From Clusia tigrina (Eukaryota; Arthropoda; Insecta; Diptera; Clusiidae), in contig OV050030.1 in the NCBI GenBank assembly GCA_920105625.2, positions 64,764,406-64,828,405 of the forward strand: a DNA stretch of 64,000 nt, in the 5' to 3' direction. Positions 42,035 through 52,579 of the stretch are shown here, in pieces. The translations under genes and the position numbers were made by a program. The notes under the pieces were generated by a model, which saw only the letters and a list, made by a program, of their open reading frames with translations, was not told the DNA's origin and searched no databases. Numbering within the stretch: position 1 is the stretch's first letter; each line of letters opens with the position of its first letter.

Positions 42035-42195
42035 ACATTTAGGTTGACAGATCAGAAAATTGTAAGTGTCAAGATATTTAATGAATTGAAACATTTTTAT
42101 ATAATTGTCATTAATTGTTGACCCTAAGGATGGAAACCGAAATATTGGGAACTTTTTAATTAAATAAGAATAAAAATAATTTTTATTTTTGGACC
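42035..42195 (+). repeat. Right Penelope arm, distal part, plus 46-bp inverted repeat
   Basis: ACATTTAGGTTGACAGATCAG and on to about 42125 continues the arm interrupted at 36008. Bases 42150-42195 are the complement of 35603-35649. Family A repeat sequence begins at 42196. Confidence 0.82.
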
Positions 42196-43361
42196 TTCAA
42201 CAATTGGGATGTTTTCATAAATCATCATTAGGAGCATATCTACGTTAAATTGCGGTACGGTTCCTTGAATTGATTATAGCAACCCCATTTCTTGTGTATG
42301 GCTTTGTAGGGTCCATATACGTACTAATTAATATTTTTGTCCAAAAAATCTAGAATAGGATCCTATTAATGATTTTTGGTTAATTGTGGGCGTGACAGTA
42401 GTAATATTCTGCCCATATTTGGAATGCTTGCTAGTACAGACCCAGTGATATGTTTTCATATATCATCACTAGAAGCATGGATAGGGTAATTGTCTTTAAG
42501 TGGGGTTCCCAAAGTTCATTATATGGGAGGGAGGCATATCCTTCCTCTGATCGACCCCCAATCTTGTGTATGGCTTTGTAGGGTCCATATACGTACTAAT
42601 ATAAAATTTCGTCCAAACATATTGCATAGGTCGTAAGTTCTAATAATATGTCAATAGTGGGCGTGGCTCTAGAAATAGCACGTGAATTTTTTGTGTGGTG
42701 TTTAATGTTAGTACCCGCAAAATTCCTGTGAAATTTTGTTGACAAATCTTTAATAGGAACACATTAATGCTTTTTGGCTAATTGTCGGCGTGGCAGTTGT
42801 ATTATGATCTAAATATTCTGCACACACACAATTGTGGACCCCATGTATATTTCTGCAAATTTTTATTCCGCTGGCATCAACACGAGCAGAGGTAGGCTAA
42901 TTTTTATTTTAGACCCGAAACTTCCTTATATCAAAAGTGGGCGTGTCTTTTCTCGGATCAGCCCCAATGGTTTCAGATAGCTTTATAATGTCCACATGTT
43001 CCTTCCCGTAAAATTTCGCCCGTAATTCTAATATATACCGCCCACTTTTTGCATAGTCTTTAGTAGGACCCACATCTCCATAACTGCCAAATGTGGCACG
43101 ATTCCGTCAATTGGACCGAAGTTATAGTCATTTTAAAAAAGGTGAAAAAAGTTCCTTATATGGGATGTAGGCGTGGTCTTTGTCCAAATCGGCCCATATA
43201 GCAATCTGGTTCTGTATCTTTGTCCAGACTGTACTTTTGCAAAATTTCATTAAGATAGCTCTAACGGTTGAGGAAAGAAGTGGCCACAGACGGACAGACG
43301 GACGGTCAAAATAAAAATTGCTTAGATAGTGATTCTTATCATATCTGTATATACTCGTATA
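42196..43361 (-). repeat. Family A repeat, copy 2 (inverted, truncated by Tc1)
   Basis: Reverse-orientation relative of 8743-10270. It shares TTCAACAATTGGGATGTTTT, the AATTGTGGGCGTG-type blocks, GGGTCCATATACGTACTAAT (twice), GTTAGTACCCGC, and finally CAGACGGACAGACGGACGGT before the Tc1 insertion at TA 43360-43361. The hairpin end seen in copies 1 and 3 is missing at both ends here. Divergence from copy 1 is substantial. Confidence 0.75.
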
Positions 43362-44650
43362 CAGTATGTCACAAAAGTATTCGTTGCTGGGCTATATTAA
43401 TATACTTACTTGATTTTTCCAACTTTGGAATGTTTTATTTGATTACTTTCTTTACTATATTCATAGACTGATGCTTACGAAAGACAAAGCAAAAAAAACT
43501 TCCTGAAAATATCGAACCGTTGTCAAAAGAGAGCAGGAAAACCCTAAGTAACCCATATTTTTAACTCACAAATGTATTCGTTTTATATATTTTTATTTAT
43601 TTAAACAAAAGAAAAAGAATAATTTAATATTTTGTGTGGTACCCTTTATTATCGCAGATCGCCTCTAAACGTCTTGGCATCGATTCGACTAATTTGCGAC
43701 AATATTCTGGACTTATTTTGCCCCATTCTTCTTGGAGTACCTGCTTCAAGACTGTTTTTGAGAAAATGTGGTGTTGTCTGACTTTATTAAGATGAGACCA
43801 AAGATTCTCATTGGGATTAGTCTCCGGACTCTGAGCTGGTGTTTCTAACTGCTTGGTGTTGTATAAAAGCCAAATTCTAACTACCCTAGCAGTGTGTTTT
43901 GGATCGTTTTCTTGTTGAAACTGGAACTCAGTAGGTGCAAATCCCATTTTGATGGCGCTAGGGATTAGGTTTTCCTGGAGTATGTCCAGGTACATTTTGG
44001 CATTCATAATGCCATCGATAAAGACAAGGTTTCCAACACCACGGGCAGACATACACCCCCAAACCATCACTGATCCGCCACTATGCTTTACTGTTATTGT
44101 GGTATTTTTAAAAAGTAGGGCTTCTCCCGGCTTGTGCCACACCATATGCCGCCCATCGGAGCCGAAAATGTTAAATTTACTCTCATCGCTAAAGATCACT
44201 GACTCCCAAAATGAAACAGGTTGCGTTTTGCAACTGTCAGTGAAGGAATCTCTTTGAAACGTTTACTGCGCGAGACTCGTCCATGTATATTTTTACTTTT
44301 AAGCACCCTGCGCACAGTTTCATTTGATACATTGGTATATAGGTTTGTCTGCAGAGCATCATTTAACTTTGGCGCGGACAGGATTGAGAATTGTTGATAT
44401 TTTCTTGGAGAATTTTTCTCTCTTCCCTGGGTGTTAAAATTTTCGGTCGCCCAGAACGAGGCATATTTTCAAGGTTATCCCGATTTATCAATCGGTTTAT
44501 AACACTTCTAATAGTGGTAGGATTTCTACCAAACATTTCACTTATATAGTTTCTAGATCGCCCTTCATTGTGGAGATACAAAATGATTTTCTTTTCGGAA
44601 ACGTTCAATTCTTTTCAGAGGAAAATAATTGAATTGAAATGCCCAGAGGG
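43362..44650 (-). mobile_element. Tc1-like DNA transposon, right end lost
   Basis: It begins with CAGTATGTCACAAAAGTATT right after a TA dinucleotide (43360-43361), the Tc1/mariner target. An inner direct repeat, TCACAAATGTATTCGTT at 43566, echoes the end sequence (TCACAAAAGTATTCGTT at 43369), as in Tc1 elements with IR/DR ends. The transposase is on the minus strand in two frames. No inverted copy of the end was found beyond 44608, so the right TIR is deleted or covered by later events. Confidence 0.82.
43624..44608 (-). pseudogene. Tc1-like transposase with one frame break
   Basis: N-terminal frame 44608-44363: MNVSEKKIILYLHNEGRSRN, a helix-turn-helix (MFGRNPTTIRSVINRLINRD) and the GRPKILTPREERKI linker. 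After a frame break around 44363-44260 the catalytic frame runs to 43624: VIFSDESKFNIFGSDGRHMV (first Asp), VMVWGCMSARGVG, QFQQENDPKHTARVVRIWLL (second Asp) and QSPETNPNENLWSHLNKVRQ, where the third acidic residue is the Glu of PNENLW. The DDE spacing fits the Tc1 family (D34E). Except for the break, the protein looks complete to its C terminus (EAICDNKGYHTKY). Confidence 0.88.
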
Positions 44651-44708
44651 GCATTTTGCCTCGCGAGTTACATAATGTTACTTACAGTATAATTTTACCT
44701 AACATATA

Positions 44709-45236
<528 letters not shown>

Positions 45237-45241
45237 TAAAT

Positions 45242-45259
45242 TTGGGGGCTCAACCAGGA
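45242..45259 (+). promoter_or_regulatory. Primer-binding site of Gypsy element
   Basis: TGGGGGCTCAACCAGGAT lies a few bases after the LTR end. Its form (TGG plus a tRNA-3'-end-like sequence) fits a PBS; the tRNA was not identified. Confidence 0.65.
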
Positions 45260-45340
45260 TTTATAGCGAGCTAAAGTGTAAAATAATAGAAAAATTTGTT
45301 GTGAAATTCGTTGTGCCAAAAGTATAAGTAAAGAACCGTT

Positions 45341-48300
45341 ATGACGCCGAACCTAGCTTCGTTTGAGTTGGTTCGAGAGAACTTGTTGCGTTGCAGAGGA
45401 GACAACGTAGCCGCTCTGCAAAAATTTGTTTTTGAGACGGCTGGCGACAGGGGAAATCGCAAGCGTTTACGCGCGTTTGAAGGTTTTGCGTACAATGAGA
45501 GCGACGTAAAATACGGAGAAAAGTGGGCGTACGTGGAGGAGAATATAACAGCCGCTGAACTCGTAACGATCTGCAGCATACTTGGTTTGAGCTGCAAAGA
45601 AGACGACTTAACACTGCACATATTCAGAAACTTGACGAAGGGGAATCTGCTTGGCGTATATGAGAAAGACGACGACGACGAAAGCGAAGACGAAGAAGAC
45701 GATCACAGCAGCGATGAAGAACACGCTGATGTGACGATAACGAGGAAAGACGAAGAGAAGCAGAGAAGGAAGCACGTAAACAACGGTGCGTCAACGAGCA
45801 GCAGATGCAGAGGAGAAGACGAAGATTGTATGTCAACCAAAAGTCCCGACGATAATATTGTAATGACGAGCGGCATGCCAAGATTTGCGATCAGCTTTCG
45901 TGATGTTGAAGACTCTATACGGTCTTTCGACGGCAGTAACAAAGTGCTAGTAGAAGTGTGGGTGAAGGAATACGAAGAAACAGCTTCACTCATGCGCTGG
46001 GACGAATTCCAAAAATTTGTGTTTGCAAAAAAATCACTCAAAGGGCTGGCGAGGCTGTTCATTCAAAGCGAGATTGGAATAACTTCGTGGAGCAAATTAA
46101 AAGCAGCGCTCATCGACGAATTTGCTACGGCAACAAATAGTGCGCAGCTGCACAGGCAACTTGCAGAGAGAAAAATTAACAAAGAGGAGAGTGTGCAAGA
46201 ATACTTTTTCCAAATGAAAGATTTGGCATCGCGCGGTAATATTGAAGAAAATGCGCTTATTCAATATGTAATTGACGGCATAAAAGACTTCAATGTAAAT
46301 AAAACAATTCTGTACGGTGCAAAAAACATAAAAGAATTCAAGGAAAAGTTGAAGTGCTACGAAATAATTTGCGGAAAGAACAAGCAAGTAAACGAACTAA
46401 AGCAAAGTGAGAAGAGAAGTTTCGCAGCGAGCAAGACAGTGAAGAGAGAAATTGTGTGTTACAATTGCGGCGAAAAGGGCCATATGTCACTCGATTGTAA
46501 AAACAAAAACAAGGGCGCGAAGTGCTTCAAATGCAATCAGTACGGCCATATTGCAAAGAATTGTGATGTAAACAAAAACGAAAATACGAGCAATGTGCAG
46601 AAATTAAGCTCAAAAATTGGTTTTATGAACAAAGAAGTACAAATGTGTAACCAAAAGTGCATCGCTTTGTTTGACACGGGCAGCAAATTCAATTTAATTA
46701 CTGAAAGTGTTTATGCAAAATTGAACAAGCCGGCTATTTCGCAATCTAATGTTTACCTAGTAGGATTCGGTGCAAATAAATGTGAAAACAAAATAAAACC
46801 AATCGGTAATCTAACGTTTGATACCGAAATTGACGCTGAAACGTACAATGTAAAATATCATATTGTGCCGACAAAATGTTTGGATGTTGAAGTTGTGATC
46901 GGAGAAGAGTTTTGCTCACAAGCCGAAATAAAAATTGATCGCGACGGTGTTCACATCGAAAAAAATAAAAGTGACGAAATAAGTGAAATGTCCGCCGTGA
47001 TGAAAATTGATGTGAAGGCGGACAATGAAAACATAAATATTGACAAAACGGCTAGTGTTGCAGCAACGCAAAAAGTGTGCGAAATGGTAAGCAATTATCG
47101 CCCAAATCAGCAAAAGACAACCGAAGTGAAAATGCAAATAGTGCTGAAAGATGAAACGCCAATTTTCTCGAGACCGCGTAGGCTGCCAATTGCAGAAAGA
47201 TGTATCGTGGACGACCAAATCGAACAATGGCTAAGAGACGGTGTGATTGAAAACTCGGAATCGGAGTTTAGTAGCCCTGCCGTGCTGGTAAAGAAACGTG
47301 ACGGTACGCCACGTTTGTGCATCGATTTTAGAAAAATCGTGAAAGATCGTTTCCCGTTACCACTGATTGAAGATCAGCTGGATCGGTTGCAAAACGGCAA
47401 AGTGTTTAGTTCAATCGACATGAAAAATGGGTTTTTCCATGTGCCGGTCGCGGAAACGAGTCGTAAATACACATCATTTGTCACGCACAATGGACAATAC
47501 CAGTTTCGAAAAGTGCCGTTCGGACTATCAAACTCTCCCGATGTTTTCCAAAGGCACGTGAACGCAATATTTCGTGACCTTACGCGCAAGGGTATCGCAT
47601 TGCCCTATATTGACGATATTATAATCCCCGCGGAAAATGAAGAACAAGCAGTGAAAAATTTAGAAGAAGTGCTAAATTTATACGAAGAGTACGGACTTGA
47701 ACTAAATTTCAAAAAGTGTCAGTTCCTAATGAAACGAGTGGAATTTTTGGGACACGTAATTGAAAATCAGCAGATATCACCGTCACCAACGAAAGTGGAC
47801 GCACTGCGAAAGTACAAGATGCCACATACGTTAAAGCAACTGGAAAGTTTCCTTGGTCTGGCAGGTTATTTTCGAAAGTTCATACCTAACTTCTCTTTGA
47901 TCGCGAAGCCTCTAACCGATTTGAAAAAACAAAACAGAAAATTCGAAATTAGAGAAGAACAGGTAGTTGCATTCAATACGCTGAAGACAATTTTAAGTGA
48001 AAAACCAGTACTGAACATTTACAATCAAAATTATGAAACGGAAGTGCACACAGATGCATCAATCGATGGCTATGGAGCCGTGATGTTGCAGAAATCACCT
48101 GACGACGGACGGTTGCATCCTGTGTATTATATGAGTAAAAAAACTACTGACGCAGAAAGAAAATATACAAGCTACGAGTTAGAAATATTAGCTGCTATTG
48201 AGGCGTTGAAAAAGTTTAGGGTGTATCTCCTCGGCATGCATTTTAAGCTGGTCACCGACTGCAATGCATTCACTAAGACTTTGGAGAAAAAAGATTTATG

Positions 48301-49342
48301 TACGAGAGTAGCGCGCTGGATACTTTTTCTAGAAGAATACGACTATGAGGTGGAGCATCGATCTGGCTTGCAGATGAGGCACGTCGACGCACTGAGTCGC
48401 TATGCAGTTATGGTAATCGGCGAAGACAGCATTCTTTCCAAGATACGACGAGCACAATTACATGACGACGATTTGAATGCACTTATTGATATCCTTCGAG
48501 AAGAAACTATACATAACGACTACTACATGAAAAGCGACGTACTACACAAGCTACAAGACGATCACGAGCTCATTGTCGTTCCGAAGGACATGCAGCGTGA
48601 AATAATCAGGCAGGCGCACGAGCAAGGGCATTTTGCTGTAAAGAAGACAAAGGAGTTGCTGTGTAAAGACTATTTTATACCCAAAATAGACGAAAAGATA
48701 CGTAAGCACATCGAAAACTGTATTCCGTGCATTGTCGTAAATAGAAAGCAGGGTAAGCAGGAAGGTGAGTTACATCCGCTACGCAAAGGAGGGGTACCGC
48801 TACACACCTACCACATCGACTTCCTAGGTCCTTTAGAATCAACCCACAAGCAATATAAGCATATCTTAGCAGTTATTAACAGTTTCACTAAATTTTGTTG
48901 GCTCTACCCAACAAAGACAGCGTCAGCAAAAGAAGTAACAGCGAGGCTCCAAGCTCAAAGTGCAATATTTGGAAATCCGATTCAAATAATTTCAGACAGA
49001 GGTTCCGCATTCACAGCAGAAGAATTCAAACGATATTGTATCGCCGAAAATATTACTCATCATGTAGTCACGACGGGTCTTCCACGAGCGAATGGACAGG
49101 TGGAAAGGCTCAACAGTATAATCATTGCAGTTTTGTCCAAACTTACAATAGACGACCCAAGCAAATGGTACAAGTTTGTCGACAAAGTACAGCAAACAAT
49201 AAATTCAACGCACTGCAGAAGCACAAACACAACGCCTTTTGAACTACTGGTTGGCGCAAAGATGCACACAAACTCTGATGTAAAAATTAAAGAAATGATA
49301 CAAGACGAAATCATTCAAACATTTAACGACAGCCGTGAATAA
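45341..49342 (+). CDS. Gag-Pol polyprotein of Gypsy element (1333 codons)
   Basis: ATG 45341 opens a single fused Gag-Pol frame. Gag (1-~360) has an acidic low-complexity linker near 105-135 and a capsid domain (FDGSNKVLVEVWVKEYEETA, QLAERKINKEESVQEYFFQM). Two perfect knuckles follow: CYNCGEKGHMSLDC (from 373) and CFKCNQYGHIAKNC (from 395). The protease has FDTGSKFNLI (D445). RT reads LCIDFRKIVKDRFPLPLIED, VFSSIDMKNGFFHVPVA and YIDDI (756-760), all catalytic Asp present; a few residues seem missing after DFRKI. RNase H has HTDASIDGYGAVML (D905). Integrase has a zinc domain from H1093 and D1160, D1219, E1255 (D-35-E spacing). TAA at 49340-49342 cuts off the tail that continues at 49343. Confidence 0.92.
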   Translation: MTPNLASFELVRENLLRCRGDNVAALQKFVFETAGDRGNRKRLRAFEGFAYNESDVKYGEKWAYVEENITAAELVTICSILGLSCKEDDLTLHIFRNLTKGNLLGVYEKDDDDESEDEEDDHSSDEEHADVTITRKDEEKQRRKHVNNGASTSSRCRGEDEDCMSTKSPDDNIVMTSGMPRFAISFRDVEDSIRSFDGSNKVLVEVWVKEYEETASLMRWDEFQKFVFAKKSLKGLARLFIQSEIGITSWSKLKAALIDEFATATNSAQLHRQLAERKINKEESVQEYFFQMKDLASRGNIEENALIQYVIDGIKDFNVNKTILYGAKNIKEFKEKLKCYEIICGKNKQVNELKQSEKRSFAASKTVKREIVCYNCGEKGHMSLDCKNKNKGAKCFKCNQYGHIAKNCDVNKNENTSNVQKLSSKIGFMNKEVQMCNQKCIALFDTGSKFNLITESVYAKLNKPAISQSNVYLVGFGANKCENKIKPIGNLTFDTEIDAETYNVKYHIVPTKCLDVEVVIGEEFCSQAEIKIDRDGVHIEKNKSDEISEMSAVMKIDVKADNENINIDKTASVAATQKVCEMVSNYRPNQQKTTEVKMQIVLKDETPIFSRPRRLPIAERCIVDDQIEQWLRDGVIENSESEFSSPAVLVKKRDGTPRLCIDFRKIVKDRFPLPLIEDQLDRLQNGKVFSSIDMKNGFFHVPVAETSRKYTSFVTHNGQYQFRKVPFGLSNSPDVFQRHVNAIFRDLTRKGIALPYIDDIIIPAENEEQAVKNLEEVLNLYEEYGLELNFKKCQFLMKRVEFLGHVIENQQISPSPTKVDALRKYKMPHTLKQLESFLGLAGYFRKFIPNFSLIAKPLTDLKKQNRKFEIREEQVVAFNTLKTILSEKPVLNIYNQNYETEVHTDASIDGYGAVMLQKSPDDGRLHPVYYMSKKTTDAERKYTSYELEILAAIEALKKFRVYLLGMHFKLVTDCNAFTKTLEKKDLCTRVARWILFLEEYDYEVEHRSGLQMRHVDALSRYAVMVIGEDSILSKIRRAQLHDDDLNALIDILREETIHNDYYMKSDVLHKLQDDHELIVVPKDMQREIIRQAHEQGHFAVKKTKELLCKDYFIPKIDEKIRKHIENCIPCIVVNRKQGKQEGELHPLRKGGVPLHTYHIDFLGPLESTHKQYKHILAVINSFTKFCWLYPTKTASAKEVTARLQAQSAIFGNPIQIISDRGSAFTAEEFKRYCIAENITHHVVTTGLPRANGQVERLNSIIIAVLSKLTIDDPSKWYKFVDKVQQTINSTHCRSTNTTPFELLVGAKMHTNSDVKIKEMIQDEIIQTFNDSRE

Positions 49343-49666
49343 CTGCGAAGAGACGCCAAGAAGCAAATTCTGAAAATGCAAGAAGAAAATAGGCATTCCT
49401 ATAATTTACGACGAAAGCCAGCAAGAACATACAAAGTCGGCGATATTGTAGCAATTAAACGTACACAACTGGGTGGGGGACTGAAGTTGAAACCTAAATT
49501 CTTAGGTCCATACGAGGTCACCAAAGCGAAAAACAATGATACCTATGAAGTAACGAAAAATTCTATATACAGTGATGGTCCGCGGCAGACAACTACTTGT
49601 GCGGAGTACATGAAACCTTGGCCTAACACCGATGATGACAATTCTACATTCGGGTCGAATGTCTAA
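49343..49666 (+). pseudogene. C-terminal tail of Gypsy integrase beyond the stop
   Basis: The frame continues after TAA 49340-49342 as LRRDAKKQILKMQEENRHSY and includes RTYKVGDIVAIKRTQLGGGL and KPKFLGPYEVTKAKNNDTYE. KxGDxVxIKRT..LxxKxLGPYxV is the conserved C-terminal (GPY/F) module of Gypsy integrases, which helps target integration. It ends at the stop at 49664-49666, 14 bp before the 3' LTR. It is in frame with the main ORF, so only the one stop separates it. Confidence 0.85.
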
Positions 49667-49680
49667 CAGGATGGCCGAGT

Positions 49681-49890
49681 TGTGGGATCGAAAGGAGACG
49701 AAGCTCTCCCCTGCTCTCTCATGTCATCACTCTTCAGTTCAGCGTGACGTGTCGAAGCGATAAGACGTTCCCTCCGTGTGTTCTTTTAAATTCTTTTATT
49801 ACTACTTTGTTTATACTTATTAAATACCTTTAATATACATTTTTTTTTATTAAACCTTGCACAAATTGTTCCTGTAAAAAGAAAAGACCA
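49681..49890 (+). repeat. 3' LTR of Gypsy element (210 bp)
   Basis: Matches the 5' LTR with about four differences (for example TTTGTTTATAC against TTTGTTTTATAC). It lies just after the integrase tail. Confidence 0.92.
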
Positions 49891-50088
49891 TATATATGTT
49901 ACATTAAGCTTAGTAATCTGCTAATAGAATTTTCAGTCTAAGTCTTAAAGTGGTTGAATGTTTAATAAAAAAGACTTAGGTTAAAAAAATAATAATCTGA
50001 AGATTTATTTGGCGCAGTCGAATAGGATTAAAATTAATGTGATCCGAAGATCCATATTAAGAAACAAACGAGTAAAGAGTCTGAAGTC
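49891..50088 (+). mobile_element. Fragment of another LTR element (LTR end and PBS)
   Basis: TTATTTGGCGCAGTCGAATAG near 50007-50027 contains TGGCGCAGTCG, the primer-binding site form used by 412/mdg1-type Gypsy elements. It is preceded by AT-rich sequence with AATAAAAAAG that may be an LTR end. No coding sequence follows; family A copy 3 starts at about 50089. Confidence 0.4.
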
Positions 50089-50765
50089 GGGTTAGACCGA
50101 CTACGAAATACCCTTTACCTTTTCTTGAGAGTGCGAGTTCAACAATTGGGATGTTTTCTTCATAAATCATCATTAGGAGCATATCTACGTTAAATACCTT
50201 GAATTGATTATAGCGACCCATTTCTTGTGTTTGGCTTTGTAGGGTCCACATACTCGTACCTACTAATATAAAATTTCGTCCGTAAATCTCTACCAGATCT
50301 TAAGTTATTAATATTTGTTAATAGTGGGCGTGGCAGTTAATATATACCGCCCACTTTTTGCACAGTGTTAAGGGGATCCCACATCTCCATAACTGCCAAA
50401 TAACGTCACGAGTCCGTCAATTGGGCCGAAGTTATAGTCATTTTAAAAAAGGTGAAAAAAGTTCCTTATATGGGAGGTAGGCGTGGTCTTTGCCCAAATC
50501 GGCCCATATAGCAATCTGGTTCTGTATCTCTGTCCAGACTATACTTTTGCAAACTTTCATTAAGATAGCTTTAACAGATGGACAGACGGACAGGCGGACA
50601 GACGGACGGACAAAATAAAAATTGCTTAGAAAGTGATTCTGATCATATCTGTATATACGAGTATATGTCCATACGTACCATGCCTCCATCTCGAAATTGC
50701 AACCCCTCTCAAAAGCACAAAGTTAGTACACCCTATTTACCTTTTTTAAAGGTAAAGGGTATAAA
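50089..50765 (-). repeat. Family A repeat, copy 3 (inverted, internally short)
   Basis: It starts GAAGTCGGGTTAGACCGACT then ACGAAATACCCTTTACCTTT, the complement of the right end of copy 1. It passes through TTCAACAATTGGGATGTTTT and the pyrimidine/purine tract ACAGACGGACAGGCGGACAG, and ends with the hairpin CCCTATTTACCTTTTTTAAA then GGTAAAGGGTATA. Only about 677 bp remain: the middle, including the 410-bp repeats, is missing. Both end structures are preserved, which makes it the best guide to the family's termini. Confidence 0.8.
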
Positions 50766-51530
50766 AACATTGAATCTTACTACCAACGTTCGTGTTCATC
50801 TGCCGATAAGTTCTCTAAGCAATTGCTGACAATTGGGAATGGTGCGATGCCTGCAGACGAAACTGGATTGATAACATTGCCAATTGCAAGCACAACAGTA
50901 TAAATGCCATGCATGGTTGAGTGATAGAGCAATTTTAGCGGCGAAGAACAAAGATGTTAGAGAATTAAACATGGCTATACAATCCAAGAATCCAGGCGAC
51001 TTAATTTCGTACAAGGCTGTGGCTGTTACCAATGAACAAGATATTGTGAATTATCCAACAGAATTTTTGAATTCGTTAGATTTACCAGGATCGCCTCCGC
51101 ATAATCTCCAATTGAAAGTTGGCGTCACTATCATTATGCTACGCAATATTAATCAACCCCGTTTGTGTAATGGTACAAGACTTCTGTGAAAAGATTGATG
51201 GCTTATGTAATTGAAGCTACTATTTTAACTGGGAAATTCAAAGGCGACGATATATTCATTGCACACATCCCAATCGCTCCATCTGATATGCCATTTGAAT
51301 TTAAACGACTTCAGTTTCCTGTTTGCCTTACTTTTGCGGTTACTATTATTAAAGCGCAAGGCAAATCGTTAGAAATTTGTGGAGTTAATTTAGAGTATCC
51401 AGTTTTCTCACATGGACAACTGTATGTTGCCTGTTCGCGTGTTGGCAAACCATCGGTTTTGTATATTTACACCGAAAGTGGAAAAGAAATATGTTGTATA
51501 CCACAGAGCTTTACAATAAAAACTATTTAA
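50766..51530 (+). pseudogene. Helitron helicase C-terminal relic (copy B)
   Basis: The same region as 11322-12060: FNSLDL/LNSLDLPGSPPHNLQLK, LRNINQPRLCNGTRL and, in the next frame, FAVTIIKAQGKSLEI with QLYVACSRVGKPSVLYIYT. Copy B has an additional one-base loss near 51183 that splits this part into two frames. The GKP after ACSRV is CKP in copy A. The N-terminal helicase half is absent here. Confidence 0.85.
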
Positions 51531-52149
51531 CACTGATTAAAATGAACTATGAATTGATTTTATATTTTCCTATTTTGTTTCGCACTACAAAGTGTGCAGG
51601 GTTCGTTAGTTTCATATATTAAAGATTATTTTATTAATCTAATATTAAGAATATTTGCTCTTTTAATATTGGAACTTATTTTATCAAATAATTTATAATA
51701 TAATATTTTATTGTACTTATAATATAAAGTATCTGAATTTAATATTCACTTAATATTTTGTAATTTTCGCATTATTCCATTCGTGTAATTTAATTCACCC
51801 TCAGGGTAATTAAGAACCTGCCGAAACAAATTGCACACTGTTGTGAGTCAGTGTCAAGCAACCTGCGTGTAGTTGACTCACAGCACCAACTCCTAATAGA
51901 CACTACATATTTGGTGTAGTTAGAATTTAGATGTATTAAAATTAAACTAATTAAGCAAGCACATATTTTTAGGGTGCAAATACTATAAATAAATAGTATT
52001 TATTTATTAATCATTATGTGAACTTTTAGGGTGTTACAGTTCCGCAATCGAGTTGACAACGGGCATTGGAATTTAGAATGCACCATCGACATTTTTATAT
52101 CGAGTAGTTCAGTTGGCTTAACCAACTGACACCAATAAAAAATCGCGTA

Positions 52150-52250
52150 ACTGGAGCACCAGAAAGGTGCTTACCTAGAGTGTAATTGTGCATTGTAAAT
52201 AGTATATAAGACTTTTGATTTTAAGTAATAAAGCTATTGTGTTATATTGT
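52150..52250 (+). promoter_or_regulatory. LTR-like promoter region, copy B
   Basis: AGTATATAAGACTTTTG at about 52200 and AATAAAGC at 52227 repeat the arrangement seen at 12764-12797. Confidence 0.45.
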
Positions 52251-52579
52251 TGGCCTTATTAGGAACCACCAAATCTTCGTCGACGCCTGCGCCTATTACC
52301 GGCAGCAAAAGGGCGCTCGCCACCAGCGACGACAAGCACGGACCCCAACATTTTGGGCCAGCCGGTATTTGTGACCGCAAGGTTGCCAACACAACGCAGC
52401 CGGCCATAGCGACGTACAGGAGGAAACCCAGTGCAGGGAACCCTGAAGCAGGCATAGCATCCTGCAACCAATCTGGAGTAAACCCAGGGCAAGAAACCGT
52501 GAAGCAAGCAAAGCATCCTGCAACAGACGAGATGTCACCAAATAGGACACTGGTGAGTACAAGTATAATTGCGTATTAA
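52247..52579 (+). CDS. Hypothetical 110-codon ORF, copy B (start codon TTG)
   Basis: Same frame and length as 12809-13141, but the ATG is TTG (52247-52249), so translation from this position is doubtful. Only a handful of residues differ (ICDRKVANTTQ against ICERKAANTMQ; NPEAG against YPEAG). The function is unknown. It is probably part of the leader of an LTR element rather than a gene. Confidence 0.22.
   Translation: MLALLGTTKSSSTPAPITGSKRALATSDDKHGPQHFGPAGICDRKVANTTQPAIATYRRKPSAGNPEAGIASCNQSGVNPGQETVKQAKHPATDEMSPNRTLVSTSIIAY

Larger units (their letters stand above)
32820..42195 (-). mobile_element. Penelope-like element with inverted terminal arms
   Basis: The minus-strand RT and GIY-YIG endonuclease ORF (35499-33105) is flanked by an inverted repeat. 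The left arm (about 32840-33296) covers the end of the endonuclease ORF and the 3' region. The right arm repeats it in opposite orientation at 35660-36008 and, after the inserted LTR element (36009-42034), 42035-42125. A further 46-bp inverted pair, 35603-35649 against 42150-42195, brackets the right arm. Inverted or partly tandem copies are a known trait of Penelope elements. Confidence 0.8.
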
